A program made the position numbers and the translations under genes. Source: Bacteroidota bacterium (GTDB lineage Bacteria; Bacteroidota; Bacteroidia; Chitinophagales; Chitinophagaceae). Taken from it: a stretch of DNA of 64,000 bases. Shown here piece by piece: positions 37,641 to 45,864 of the stretch (the stretch's first letter is position 1; each line of letters begins with the position of its first letter). The notes under the pieces were generated by a model. The model was not told the origin of the DNA, did not search any database, and saw only the letters and a list, made by a program, of their open reading frames with translations. The stretch spans positions 1 through 64,000 of the forward strand of contig CANGUG010000009.1 of NCBI GenBank assembly GCA_947457075.1, written 5' to 3'.

Positions 37641-37981
37641 GTAAATTAAGAAGACATATGGGTGCAAACACACCTTCTGTTGTAGAAACAAAAAGTTTAA
37701 AAGCTTTAAAAGCTAAAACTGGAAATTTGTACGAGTCTATATCTATCATTGCAAAAAGAGCAAATCAAATTAACATCTCTATCAGAGAAGAATTACATTC
37801 TAAGTTAGAAGAATTTGCTAGTCATACAGATAGCTTGGAAGAAATTCATGAGAACAAGGAGCAAATTGAAATTTCTAAAGCCTATGAGCGTATGCCTAAC
37901 CCTGCAATTTTAGCGACTGCAGAGTTTATTGATGATAAAATTTACTTCAGAACTAAGGAAGAGACTGATCTTTATCGTTAA
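37637..37981 (+). CDS. rpoZ: DNA-directed RNA polymerase omega subunit (Bacteroidota type)
   Basis: The 114-residue protein matches the divergent Bacteroidota omega/Rpb6-like subunit, which helps assemble and stabilise RNA polymerase. The segment GNLYESISIIAKRANQINISI (residues about 32-51) corresponds to the conserved omega core, and SLEEIHENKEQIEISKAYE is typical of this phylum's family. It overlaps bamD by four bases, the expected neighbour. A strong terminator follows; coaBC, the usual next gene, is absent. Confidence 0.9.
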   Translation: MSKLRRHMGANTPSVVETKSLKALKAKTGNLYESISIIAKRANQINISIREELHSKLEEFASHTDSLEEIHENKEQIEISKAYERMPNPAILATAEFIDDKIYFRTKEETDLYR

Positions 37982-38000
37982 TTCGTTAAAATGAATAGTA

Positions 38001-38036
38001 AAACGTCCTGAAACTTCAAACATTCAGGACGTTTTT
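38001..38036 (+). terminator. Intrinsic terminator after rpoZ
   Basis: A perfect 12-bp stem AAACGTCCTGAA/TTCAGGACGTTT with a 10-nt loop and following T residues lies 19 bases after the rpoZ stop. Confidence 0.93.
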
Positions 38037-38061
38037 GTATTTTAGGGTATCAAACCAATCT

Positions 38062-38988
38062 ATGATGTTGTGTAAGCAGTTTCTTTTTTTGATTATTTTA
38101 TACTGTTGTTTAAATAAGGCAACAGCCCAGGAATTGTCTGCAACCGTTTCAATTCAAAGTGATAAAGTGGACAATCAAGTTGATCCTAAAACCTTTGTAC
38201 AACTCAAAACACAATTAAGGGATTTTATCAATCAAAGAAAGTGGACCCAGGACAGTTATGGGAATGAGGAAAAAATTGAATGCAGTTTTTATATTACCAT
38301 TGATTCGGAATTGTCCCCTGGAGTTTTTAATGCAAAATTAAGCGTCGTATCCAATAGGCCTGTTTTAAACTCAAATTATTCAACCCCCATTTTGAATATG
38401 CAGGACCCTAATTTCACATTTAAATATCAATTGTCTCAGCCTATTGAATTTAATGAAAATAAAGTGCAGGGGACGGATCCATTAGAGGCCAATTTGACGG
38501 CAACTTTTGCTTATTACATTTACATTATTCTTGGTTTAGATTATGATTCCTATGCTTTAAAAAGCGGCGCCCCTTATTTTGCTAAAGCGCTAAACATTGT
38601 GTACAATGCACCTGAAGCTGCTGGGATAAATGGGTGGAAGTCCTTTGATGGTCAAAGGAACCGATTTGTTTTGATTGATAATTTAACAAAGAGTGGAATG
38701 GATAAAGTGCATGAAGCAATTTATTCTTATTATAGAGAAGGCTTAGACCAAATGTCAGACAAATTTGAAGTGGGAAGAGGGGTGGTCTTAAATTCATTAA
38801 TGACCCTACAGGAAGTACAGGACGACAATGCCAACACCATGGTGATTCCTATTTTAATGCAGGGTAAGTTTACTGAAATTGCCGGTATATTTAGTAATGC
38901 GAATAAATCAATGAAAAAGCAGTTAATTAATACCATGGCGGTAATTGATTTAACTAACTTGAACAAGTATAAAGAACAATTAGAATGA
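38062..38988 (+). CDS. DUF4835 family exported protein
   Basis: The 308-residue protein starts at the ATG at 38062 (MMLCKQFLFL). A signal peptide ends near AQE (about residue 25). The mature part, with TFVQLKTQLRDFINQRKWTQ and ATFAYYIYIILGLDYDSYA, matches the DUF4835 family, an uncharacterised periplasmic or envelope protein family almost restricted to Bacteroidota and usually found near bamD, rpoZ, coaBC and recN. The function is unknown; the constant neighbourhood hints at envelope biogenesis. The next gene overlaps its stop by four bases. An earlier TTG start (38035) falls within the terminator region and is rejected. Confidence 0.88.
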   Translation: MMLCKQFLFLIILYCCLNKATAQELSATVSIQSDKVDNQVDPKTFVQLKTQLRDFINQRKWTQDSYGNEEKIECSFYITIDSELSPGVFNAKLSVVSNRPVLNSNYSTPILNMQDPNFTFKYQLSQPIEFNENKVQGTDPLEANLTATFAYYIYIILGLDYDSYALKSGAPYFAKALNIVYNAPEAAGINGWKSFDGQRNRFVLIDNLTKSGMDKVHEAIYSYYREGLDQMSDKFEVGRGVVLNSLMTLQEVQDDNANTMVIPILMQGKFTEIAGIFSNANKSMKKQLINTMAVIDLTNLNKYKEQLE

Positions 38989-39326
38989 GATACTATTTCA
39001 TCAGTTTTATCATATTAGTAGCCATAGGGTGTGGTTCCAATGACAATAAGGCCAAAACCATTCCAATGGATAAAATGAAAGTAGTCATTTGGCAACTTAT
39101 GAAAGCCGACGAGCATTATGCCCGCATTTCAGCTGTTGATTCAAGCTGGAGCGCAACCAAGAAAAACCTACTGTTTTACCAACAAATCTTCGACTTAAAT
39201 AAAGTAGATAGGGTTGCTTTTTACCAACAAATTGATTACTTAAAAGCACATCCCGAAGAGTTTAAAATTTTAATGGACTCTGTAAATGAATTTTCGAAAA
39301 GGGAAAAAAATAGCATAGCAAAGTAA
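38985..39326 (+). CDS. DUF4296 family lipoprotein
   Basis: The 113-residue protein begins with a lipoprotein signal peptide whose lipobox cysteine is in AIGCGSN (about residue 16). The body, IPMDKMKVVIWQLMKADEHY and the following helices, matches the small DUF4296 family of Bacteroidota lipoproteins. Its role is unknown. The ATGA overlap with the DUF4835 gene implies coupled translation and suggests the two products work together. Confidence 0.85.
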   Translation: MRYYFISFIILVAIGCGSNDNKAKTIPMDKMKVVIWQLMKADEHYARISAVDSSWSATKKNLLFYQQIFDLNKVDRVAFYQQIDYLKAHPEEFKILMDSVNEFSKREKNSIAK

Positions 39327-39355
39327 TTTATATATTAAGCATGGGTAAACATTGA

Positions 39356-39363
39356 TACTTTTG
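39356..39363 (+). promoter_or_regulatory. -7 promoter box of the peroxiredoxin gene
   Basis: TACTTTTG fits TAnnTTTG and lies 35 nt before the ATG. No -33 TTG was found. Confidence 0.5.
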
Positions 39364-39398
39364 CTTTCAACATTAAGAATAAACATAAACAAAATAAA

Positions 39399-39872
39399 AT
39401 GAGTAATTTAATTGGTAAGCCAGCACCGGCATTCACCTTGTTTGACACAGACAAAAAAGCTACCTCTTTAGCCGATTTTAAAGGGCAAAATGTAGTAGTA
39501 TTATTTTTCCCTTTAGCATTTACAGGGGTATGTACTACAGAGTTATGTAGTATTAGAGATAATATAGGCACTTACAATAATGCCAATGCTCAAGTATTAG
39601 GTATTTCGGTTGACTCCATTTTTACTTTAGGTAAATTTAAAGAAGAGCAAAAATTAAACTTCCCTTTATTAAGTGATTTTAATAAGACTGCTTCAAAATC
39701 TTTTGATGTTTTGTATGAAGTGTTTCCAGCATTTGAAATGCAAGGAGTAAGTAAGCGTTCTGCATTTGTAATTGATAAGGAAGGAGTAGTTCAATATGAA
39801 GAAGTTTGTGCAACTCCAGGAGACTTGCCTGATTTTGCAGCAATTCAAAATGTATTGAATACATTAAATTGA
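39399..39872 (+). CDS. Peroxiredoxin (AhpC/TSA superfamily, BCP/AhpE-like)
   Basis: This 157-residue thioredoxin-fold peroxidase reduces hydrogen peroxide and organic peroxides. The peroxidatic cysteine is Cys45 in FTGVCTTELC, and Cys50 five residues later matches the spacing of the resolving cysteine in E. coli BCP; a third cysteine is near residue 137 (EEVCATPG). The N-terminus GKPAPAFTLFD is typical. It is probably cytoplasmic, with no signal peptide. It is monocistronic, ended by a very strong terminator embedded in a tandem repeat. Confidence 0.92.
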   Translation: MSNLIGKPAPAFTLFDTDKKATSLADFKGQNVVVLFFPLAFTGVCTTELCSIRDNIGTYNNANAQVLGISVDSIFTLGKFKEEQKLNFPLLSDFNKTASKSFDVLYEVFPAFEMQGVSKRSAFVIDKEGVVQYEEVCATPGDLPDFAAIQNVLNTLN

Positions 39873-39894
39873 AATGTTGCTTCTTGCTAGTTAT

Positions 39895-39931
39895 AAAAAA
39901 AAGGGGCTAATAAAATTTAGCCCCTTTTTTT
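39895..39931 (+). terminator. Strong bidirectional terminator after the peroxiredoxin gene
   Basis: A perfect 15-bp stem AAAAAAAGGGGCTAA/TTAGCCCCTTTTTTT with a 6-nt loop. It is the first hairpin of the following tandem repeat and can serve both convergent genes. Confidence 0.95.
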
Positions 39932-40137
39932 ATTTACCTCTTTTTTATTTTTTTCATTCTCCCTATTGTTCATAAATTTTTTTTCAAAAATTTTGAACGT
40001 CATGATATAAGGCTAATAAAATTTAGCCCCTTTTTTTATTTACCTCTTTTTTATTTTTTTTCATTCTCCCTATTGTTCATAAATTTTTTTTCAAAAATTT
40101 TGAACGTCATGATATAAGGCTAATAAAATTTAGCCAC
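39903..40137. repeat. Tandem repeat of a ~106-bp terminator module (locus A)
   Basis: The hairpin GGCTAATAAAATTTAGCC recurs starting at 39905, 40011 and 40118 (spacings 106 and 107). Two nearly identical full units and a truncated third lie between the convergent peroxiredoxin and RlmI-type genes. Each unit has the hairpin, a long pyrimidine stretch, then CCCTATTGTTCATAAATTT and an AT-rich inverted repeat ending GAACGTCAT. A diverged relative with the same period lies at 43162-43348. Confidence 0.93.
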
Positions 40138-40142
40138 TTTAT

Positions 40143-41318
40143 TTATTTATCGCAAACTTCTACAATCAAAAATTTCAAATAGTGTGTGTTCTCCATCCCC
40201 CAAATAATAGGATGGTCACTGGATTGAGATTGATAAGTTACTTGTCTAATTCTTTTCTTCGCATCATGGGCTGCCATTTCAATGGTATCCAAAAAAAGTT
40301 CGGGACTTACTAAATTGGTACAGCTAGAACTTACTAAGAAACCACCATTACGAATGAGTTGCATCCCTCTAAGGTTAATTTCTTTATATCCAGTTATGGC
40401 TTTATCAATATTGCTTCTGCTCTTGGTAAAAGCGGGTGGGTCTAACATCACTACATCGTATTTGCGTCCTTGTTTTCCCCAGTTTTTTAGTACATCAAAA
40501 GCATTCATGGCTTCAAATTTCACAATGTGGTCAAGTTGGTTAAGTACTGCATTTTTATTGGCTTGTTCCACTGCAGATGCTGAAATATCTATTCCTAAAA
40601 CAGACTTAGCGCCATAATGTGCTGCATGAATTTCGAAAGTGCCTGTGTAAGTAAAGGCGCCCAATACATCGGCTCCATTAACAATATGCTGAATGGCTTT
40701 ACGGTTGTCCTGTTGGTCTAAAAAATAACCTGTCTTTTGTCCATTTTCAATATCTACATAAAATTGTAAATCGTTTTCTTTAATGATAATTTCAGTAGGG
40801 AAGGGATCGGTTAAAAATCCTTTTTGTTGTGCCAATCCTTCTAATTCTCTTACAGGAACATCATTGCGTTCATAAATTCCTTTTGGGTTAAAGATGGATT
40901 GTAAAGCTGCTACAATTGCTTCTTTCCATACTTCTATACCAAAGGACAAGGTTTGCATCACAAAATAATCATTGAACTTGTCAATGATGAGTGCAGGTAA
41001 GCCGTCGGCTTCTCCAAATACCAGGCGGCAGTTTTCAGTATAGCCTAATTGTTTTCTATAATCCCAAGCGGACTGTATTTTTTGATGGAAAAAAGCAGCG
41101 GTGATGTCTTCTCTTTTTCGGGTAAGCAGGCGAATAATTATTTGAGATTCCGGATTGATATAGCCCCTCCCAGCCAATTGACCATCAAAAAAATACACTT
41201 CTACAATATCCCCAGGCGCGACAGGGCCCGCTATGCGGTCCACTTCATTGTTATAAATCCAAGGGTGACCAAGGGCAATTCTTTGGGTAATTTTTCGATT
41301 TAGATACACTTTTGTCAT
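40143..41318 (-). CDS. rlmI: RlmI-like 23S rRNA (cytosine-C5) methyltransferase
   Basis: This 391-residue class I SAM-dependent methyltransferase of the RlmI/RlmK-L-like family probably makes m5C in 23S rRNA. The N-terminal PUA-like domain (about 1-80, with ALGHPWIYNNEV) precedes an EEHEE linker and the Rossmann domain. The SAM loop is VLGAFTYTGTFEIHAA, and LDPPAFTKS is the target-binding motif. The start at 41318 is chosen because a -7 promoter box ends 4 nt upstream; a longer reading frame from 41378 would begin upstream of that promoter. It is divergent from grpE. The gene name follows the family; the exact target base is inferred. Confidence 0.87.
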   Translation of the reverse strand: MTKVYLNRKITQRIALGHPWIYNNEVDRIAGPVAPGDIVEVYFFDGQLAGRGYINPESQIIIRLLTRKREDITAAFFHQKIQSAWDYRKQLGYTENCRLVFGEADGLPALIIDKFNDYFVMQTLSFGIEVWKEAIVAALQSIFNPKGIYERNDVPVRELEGLAQQKGFLTDPFPTEIIIKENDLQFYVDIENGQKTGYFLDQQDNRKAIQHIVNGADVLGAFTYTGTFEIHAAHYGAKSVLGIDISASAVEQANKNAVLNQLDHIVKFEAMNAFDVLKNWGKQGRKYDVVMLDPPAFTKSRSNIDKAITGYKEINLRGMQLIRNGGFLVSSSCTNLVSPELFLDTIEMAAHDAKKRIRQVTYQSQSSDHPIIWGMENTHYLKFLIVEVCDK

Positions 41319-41322
41319 GGTG

Positions 41323-41330
41323 CAAAGATA
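41323..41330 (-). promoter_or_regulatory. -7 promoter box of the RlmI-type gene
   Basis: On the minus strand TATCTTTG ends exactly 4 nt before the ATG at 41318, predicting a leaderless or nearly leaderless mRNA. Confidence 0.6.
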
Positions 41331-41380
41331 GGCAGGGATAACTGACAACTTGTTCATTTTGGCGCTATTTAGTGTCAATT

Positions 41381-41411
41381 TTGCTCTTTTAGGCCTTTGG
41401 CAATATATTTG
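41381..41411 (+). promoter_or_regulatory. Promoter of grpE-dnaJ
   Basis: TTG (41381-41383), 20 nt, then TATATTTG (41404-41411) give a good match to the Bacteroidota consensus, 26 nt before the grpE ATG. No CIRCE inverted repeat (TTAGCACTC type) is seen, so HrcA control is not supported. Confidence 0.72.
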
Positions 41412-41437
41412 CTCAAATTAGGTAATAACTTAACAAT

Positions 41438-41977
41438 ATGGAAGAAAAAGACATCAATCAGCAAGCAGCTTCAACATCAGTGGAAAATAGCACAGAAACG
41501 GCCCCTATCGTTGAAAATGAGGCATTAAGTGAGCTTGATCAAGCAAAGGCGGAATTGGTTGAGCAAAAGGACAAATACCTTCGTTTAATGGCTGAATTTG
41601 ATAATTATAAGCGTAGAACGGCCAAAGAAAGAATGGAACTTATCCAAACAGCTGGCAAGGACGTGATTGTTTCCTTATTGGATGTATTAGATGACTGCGA
41701 TCGTGCCGAAAAGCAGTTGACTGTCTCCGATGATATTTCGGTTCAAAAAGAGGGCATACAATTAGTGTTCAATAAGGTTCGTTCAACCCTTCAAGCGAAA
41801 GGTTTGGCGGCAATGGAAAGTATAGGGAAAGATTTTGATGCCGAATTACATGAAGCCATTACTGAAGTGCCGGTACCAGATGATAAGCAAAAAGGGAAAG
41901 TAATTGATGAGGTAACCAAAGGCTATTTGTTAAATGAAAAAATTATTCGTTTTGCCAAAGTAGTAGTAGGCAAATAA
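41438..41977 (+). CDS. grpE: Nucleotide exchange factor GrpE
   Basis: GrpE releases ADP from DnaK and so resets the Hsp70 cycle. The 179 residues show an acidic, disordered start (about 1-35), a long coiled-coil helix (LDQAKAELVEQKDKYLRLMA and on) and the C-terminal beta-wing domain with LHEAITEVPVPDDKQKGKVI and GYLLNEKIIRFAKVVVGK, the family signature. dnaJ follows after 10 bases, forming a grpE-dnaJ operon; dnaK is elsewhere. Confidence 0.97.
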   Translation: MEEKDINQQAASTSVENSTETAPIVENEALSELDQAKAELVEQKDKYLRLMAEFDNYKRRTAKERMELIQTAGKDVIVSLLDVLDDCDRAEKQLTVSDDISVQKEGIQLVFNKVRSTLQAKGLAAMESIGKDFDAELHEAITEVPVPDDKQKGKVIDEVTKGYLLNEKIIRFAKVVVGK

Positions 41978-41987
41978 ATAAAAGCAT

Positions 41988-43154
41988 ATGTCTAAAAGAG
42001 ATTATTACGAAATATTAGGAGTAAGCAAGTCCGCTTCAGCCGATGAAATTAAAAAAGCCTACCGTAAAGTAGCCATGCAATTTCATCCTGATAGAAATCC
42101 GGGAGATAAGGCTGCTGAAGAAAAATTTAAGGAAGCGGCGGAAGCATATGAAATATTAAGTGATAATGACAAGAAAGCGAAGTATGATCGTTTTGGTCAT
42201 CAAGCATTTGGTCCAGGCTCCGGCGGCGGTGGTGGAGGTTTCCATGGTGGCATGGACATGAATGATATATTCAGTCAATTTGGAGACATTTTTGGGGATG
42301 AGGGTTTTGGTGGATTTTTTGGAGGAGGAAGATCCCGTGGAGGAGGTGCTAGGGCAAGAGGCCAAAGAGGAAGCAATTTGAGAATCAAATTAAAATTAAA
42401 CTTTGAAGAAATTGCCAATGGCGTAACCAAGCAAGTGAAAGTTAAAAAGCATGTGCTTTGTACAACCTGCGGCGGTAATGGGGCAAAAGATAAAAATAGT
42501 TTACAAACCTGTAGCACATGTAACGGGCAAGGTCAGGTAAGAAAAGTAACCAATACTTTTTTGGGACAAATGCAAACAGTGAATACCTGCCATGCTTGTA
42601 ATGGAGAAGGGACGACTGTTACCTCAAAATGTACATCCTGTAAAGGTGATGGACGTATTTACGGGGAAGAAACAATTTCAATTGACATCCCAGGAGGAGT
42701 GCAGGATGGCATGCAACTAAGTATGTCCGGAAAAGGAAATGCAGGTGAGCGAGGAGGGATGTCCGGTGATTTAATTATCATGATTGAAGAAGAGCCACAT
42801 GAAACTTTACATAGAGACGGATTGAATGTGGCATTTGATTTATACATTACTATTCCGGAAGCCATATTTGGAACAAGTGTGGAAGTACCCACGATTGATG
42901 GTAGAGCAAAAATAAAAATACCTGCAGGTACACAAAGTGGAAAAATATTTAGGTTAAAAGGGAAAGGTTTTCCTGAAGTGCAAGGATATGCAAAAGGGGA
43001 TCAATTAATTCATGTGAATATATGGACGCCTCAGCAGGTGAGTGAGGAGGAGAAAGCGATGCTTGAAAAAATGCAAGAAAGTGAAAATTTCAAGCCAAAG
43101 CCAATCAAAGGAGAGAAGAGTTTTTACGACCGTGTAAAGGAAGCGTTTAAGTAA
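41988..43154 (+). CDS. dnaJ: Chaperone protein DnaJ
   Basis: DnaJ delivers unfolded substrates to DnaK and stimulates its ATPase. The 388 residues have the full type I layout: J-domain with HPD at 33-35, a Gly/Phe-rich linker (about 72-125, [10 protein letters not shown] and repeats), four zinc-binding repeats ([32 protein letters not shown]) and C-terminal substrate-binding domains. It is co-transcribed with grpE. A perfect hairpin terminator within a tandem repeat begins two bases after the stop codon. Confidence 0.98.
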   Translation: MSKRDYYEILGVSKSASADEIKKAYRKVAMQFHPDRNPGDKAAEEKFKEAAEAYEILSDNDKKAKYDRFGHQAFGPGSGGGGGGFHGGMDMNDIFSQFGDIFGDEGFGGFFGGGRSRGGGARARGQRGSNLRIKLKLNFEEIANGVTKQVKVKKHVLCTTCGGNGAKDKNSLQTCSTCNGQGQVRKVTNTFLGQMQTVNTCHACNGEGTTVTSKCTSCKGDGRIYGEETISIDIPGGVQDGMQLSMSGKGNAGERGGMSGDLIIMIEEEPHETLHRDGLNVAFDLYITIPEAIFGTSVEVPTIDGRAKIKIPAGTQSGKIFRLKGKGFPEVQGYAKGDQLIHVNIWTPQQVSEEEKAMLEKMQESENFKPKPIKGEKSFYDRVKEAFK

Positions 43155-43155
43155 T

Positions 43156-43194
43156 AAAATAGGGGCTAATACAATTTAGCCCCTATTTTATTTT
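43156..43194 (+). terminator. Strong bidirectional terminator after dnaJ
   Basis: A perfect 14-bp stem AAAATAGGGGCTAA/TTAGCCCCTATTTT with loop TACAAT, then ATTTTT. It sits between convergent dnaJ and hpt and starts the repeat at locus B. Confidence 0.95.
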
Positions 43195-43348
43195 TGTCTT
43201 TTTGATTTTTTCTACTTTTCCCTATCGTTCATAAATTTTTTTGCAAAAATTTTAAACGTCATTGTGTTGGGCTAATAGAATTTAGCCCCTATTTTATTTT
43301 TGTCTTTTTGATTTTTTCTACTTTTCCCTATCGTTCATAAATTTTTGA
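43162..43348. repeat. Tandem repeat of a ~106-bp terminator module (locus B)
   Basis: GGGCTAA hairpins begin at 43163 and 43269, exactly 106 bp apart; the second unit is truncated after TTCATAAATTTTTG. The unit is a diverged relative of locus A (39903-40137): same period, same order of hairpin, pyrimidine stretch, CCCTATCGTTCATAAATTT and AT-rich inverted repeat. Within each locus the copies are nearly identical, while the two loci differ, so duplication occurred or was homogenised separately at each. Confidence 0.92.
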
Positions 43349-43350
43349 CG

Positions 43351-43884
43351 CTACTTTAATTGATAAATTGCGCGGGTATTTCGTCCAAGCCCATCATAGT
43401 CTAACCCATATCCTACTACAAATTTATTAGGGATGTCAAAGCAAGCATAATCTACTTTAACAGGGTAGGCTAAGGCTTCTGTTTTATTTAATAATACAGC
43501 AATTTTAATTGAACTTGGATTGCTAGATGCCAACTGAGGTAAAAAGTGATGTAATGTTTTACCTGTATCGATAATGTCTTCTACAATAATAATATCTCTT
43601 CCATTTACATTTGTATCTAATCCAATGGCAGTAATTACATTGCCTGTGGAACTTGTTCCTTTATAAGAGGCTAGTTTGATAAAGCAAACCTCAGCTTCAA
43701 TAGTGATTTGTTTAAATAAATCTGCAGTAAATAAAAAGGAGCCATTTAAAATGGATAAAAAAATGGGTCTTTTCCCAGCATATTCCTCATTTAATTGATG
43801 GGCGAGTGCTGTTATTTTTTCTTGAATAAGTTGCTCGCTTAAGTAAGGTTCAAATTCTTTATCTAATACTTTAATGTTGGACAT
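43351..43884 (-). CDS. hpt: Hypoxanthine phosphoribosyltransferase
   Basis: HPRT salvages hypoxanthine and guanine to IMP and GMP with PRPP. The 177 residues have the PRPP-binding motif VEDIIDTGKT (101-110) and the N-terminal LSILNGSFLFTADL, both typical. The chain is cytoplasmic. It is the last gene of a tightly packed minus-strand group; one base separates it from the upstream glucosaminidase gene, so co-transcription is likely although the functions differ. Confidence 0.95.
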   Translation of the reverse strand: MSNIKVLDKEFEPYLSEQLIQEKITALAHQLNEEYAGKRPIFLSILNGSFLFTADLFKQITIEAEVCFIKLASYKGTSSTGNVITAIGLDTNVNGRDIIIVEDIIDTGKTLHHFLPQLASSNPSSIKIAVLLNKTEALAYPVKVDYACFDIPNKFVVGYGLDYDGLGRNTRAIYQLK

Positions 43885-43885
43885 G

Positions 43886-45214
43886 CTAGAATAATTTAAA
43901 TTTATTTGATTTCTTTTTTTCAGTTGTATCGGCTGCTTTTAGTGAAGTCGGCACTGTTTTATTTTCCGATTTATTTTTTTTGTCGGTATTCTTATTGTTG
44001 CTGTCCTCTGCAGTCTTTTTGAATAAATAAAGTACCGTGCCTTCCTTTACATTGGCAACATCAACTTCTTGATTGTAATTTTTCAATGCAGAAAGCTTTA
44101 TCCCTTCCGCTTGACTTATTTCATAAAGGGTTTCTCCTTTTTTTACAATATGCACTTTGTTGATACCTTCATTTTTCTTTTCATTTAAAAACACAATTTG
44201 ATCGTATTGAACTAAGTCCGTTGCCTCAATTTCATTGTTTCTAAAAATTTTGTATAAAGGGATATTGTATTTTTCTGCAATGGCTAAATAGGACTGTCCG
44301 GCAATCGCCCAAACTGCGGCAATCTGATTAATTTTGAATTTATCATTTTGGGGATATTTCGAGGCAGTTATCGATGGACTGTTGGATATTGTATTGTTCG
44401 CACTTGTATCATTACTGGTTACTATGACAATTTTATTTTCTATTGGTTTTCCAATCCCTTTCATTGGAGTGATGGTAGCATTAGTGGTTTTGGTGCTATC
44501 CATGGCTACAATACCCTGAATTTTACTAAGGGCTATATTATTTGAACTACTGTCTATTTTGGATTTAGCAACCACCGTATCGATTGTTTTTATTGGTAGG
44601 CTGTCTTTAGACACAGTTAAATTTGCAACAGTATCCTTGCTTACTATGATTGAAGCACTATAATTTTGTGCTTCACTAGGTTTTGCAACCGTATCATCCT
44701 CGGCCACTAATTCAGGGAAATTATATTGTGCCAATTCATACATATCTATCACTTTCAATAAACTAGTAGGGTAGTCCTTTTCGGTGGCATAGCCCGCTTT
44801 TTTTAAGCCATAAGCCCAAGCTGAATCATCCACTGGGTCTAGTTCAAATAAGGCAGCATAATAAGGACGGTATTTCAAAAAATTAGAATGATCAATAAAG
44901 GAGCTCTCTGCATCAGGATAAACCCTAAAGCATTCACTTTTTGTATCATCGTCCTGATAAATTTTCTCTCCTGTCCATTCAGTTTTACATTTTATTCCAA
45001 AGTGATTATTGGCATTTTTTGCTAAATTACTTTCGCCACTTGCTGATTCCACAATGGCTTGAGCTAGTGTAATTGAAGCAGGGATACCTGTTCGCTTCAT
45101 TTCTTTAATAGCGATATGCTTATACTTTTGAATATACGCTTTCGCTATTTCTGATTGCGCCATAGAACCTAAAGGAGCAGCAAACATTAATATGAAATAG
45201 AGTATCTTTTTCAT
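43886..45214 (-). CDS. Exported glucosaminidase with LysM domains
   Basis: The 442-residue peptidoglycan hydrolase has a signal peptide (1-20, ending SMAQ), a GH73-type glucosaminidase domain (about 25-165) and, after a long Ser/Thr/Lys/Val linker, two LysM-like domains (about 288-342, partly degenerate, and 345-395). The putative catalytic glutamate is Glu56 in AQAIVESASGES, and NNHFGIKCK and GYATEKDYPTSLL are family motifs. It probably trims peptidoglycan in the periplasm. The last ~45 residues are lysine-rich and may be disordered. It lies in a minus-strand run with OMT and symporter genes upstream and hpt downstream. Confidence 0.9.
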   Translation of the reverse strand: MKKILYFILMFAAPLGSMAQSEIAKAYIQKYKHIAIKEMKRTGIPASITLAQAIVESASGESNLAKNANNHFGIKCKTEWTGEKIYQDDDTKSECFRVYPDAESSFIDHSNFLKYRPYYAALFELDPVDDSAWAYGLKKAGYATEKDYPTSLLKVIDMYELAQYNFPELVAEDDTVAKPSEAQNYSASIIVSKDTVANLTVSKDSLPIKTIDTVVAKSKIDSSSNNIALSKIQGIVAMDSTKTTNATITPMKGIGKPIENKIVIVTSNDTSANNTISNSPSITASKYPQNDKFKINQIAAVWAIAGQSYLAIAEKYNIPLYKIFRNNEIEATDLVQYDQIVFLNEKKNEGINKVHIVKKGETLYEISQAEGIKLSALKNYNQEVDVANVKEGTVLYLFKKTAEDSNNKNTDKKNKSENKTVPTSLKAADTTEKKKSNKFKLF

Positions 45215-45215
45215 G

Positions 45216-45860
45216 TTATTTTTTTCTTATTAAGGTTAGGCCATCCCTCACCGTCAAAATGGTATGTTCGGTGCGGTTGTCCTGTTGCAGGTATTCATTA
45301 AAAGCTTGAATGGCTTTAGCACTTTTTCCCACTATTTTTTCTTCTAAAACGTCACCATGGAATAAAACATTGTCCACAATGATTAATCCTTCTTCATTTA
45401 ATTGAGGTAATACTAAATGATAGTAATCAATATACCCTGTTTTATCAGCATCTATAAATACTAAATCCCATTTATCTTGTAGTGTTGGAATAATTGCTTT
45501 TGCGTCCCCAATATGCACTTTAATTTTACTTGCATGTGTGCTTTTTTCAAAAAATCTACTGGCAGCTTGTGCATCCTCGGCTCTTAACTCAATGGTATGA
45601 AGTTGTCCATTTTCCCCCAGTCCTTCCGCCAAACAAAGTGCGCTAAATCCGGTAAAAGTGCCAATTTCTAAAATACGGGCTGGTTTTTTTACTTTACTTA
45701 AAAAACTCAGTAAACCTCCTTGGTGCCAATTGCTTTGTAAATGTGCATGTTCATGCGAAGCAAGGGTAGCCTCATACATTTCCTTTAAATAGCTAGGAGT
45801 GGCTTGGCTAAATTGATCAATATAGGTATTCGCAATTGGATTGATAAATTCCATTTGCAA
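45216..45860 (-). CDS. SAM-dependent O-methyltransferase (caffeoyl-CoA OMT-like)
   Basis: This 214-residue class I methyltransferase of the YrrM/caffeoyl-CoA O-methyltransferase family has the SAM-binding loop EIGTFTGFS (65-73), LHTIELRAEDA and the metal/substrate region VFIDADKTGYIDYY, plus IIVDNVLFHGDV. Bacterial members methylate small phenolic or hydroxyl compounds or tRNA wobble positions; the substrate cannot be told. The start lies 4 bases after the symporter stop. A second ATG two codons in (45854) could be the true start. Confidence 0.88.
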   Translation of the reverse strand: MQMEFINPIANTYIDQFSQATPSYLKEMYEATLASHEHAHLQSNWHQGGLLSFLSKVKKPARILEIGTFTGFSALCLAEGLGENGQLHTIELRAEDAQAASRFFEKSTHASKIKVHIGDAKAIIPTLQDKWDLVFIDADKTGYIDYYHLVLPQLNEEGLIIVDNVLFHGDVLEEKIVGKSAKAIQAFNEYLQQDNRTEHTILTVRDGLTLIRKK

Positions 45861-45864
45861 ATGT

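Noticed and set aside
41319-41378. Longer N-terminus for the RlmI-type protein (20 extra residues)
   Set aside because: The extension would start upstream of the -7 promoter box that ends 4 nt before the ATG at 41318, and it does not resemble the family N-terminus.
41340-41437. HrcA/CIRCE heat-shock operator before grpE
   Set aside because: No TTAGCACTC-N9-GAGTGCTAA inverted repeat is visible; an ordinary Bacteroidota promoter explains the region.
39903-43348. Insertion sequence or composite element bounded by the two ~106-bp repeat loci
   Set aside because: The DNA between them is ordinary conserved housekeeping sequence (rlmI, grpE, dnaJ); no transposase or target-site duplication is seen.
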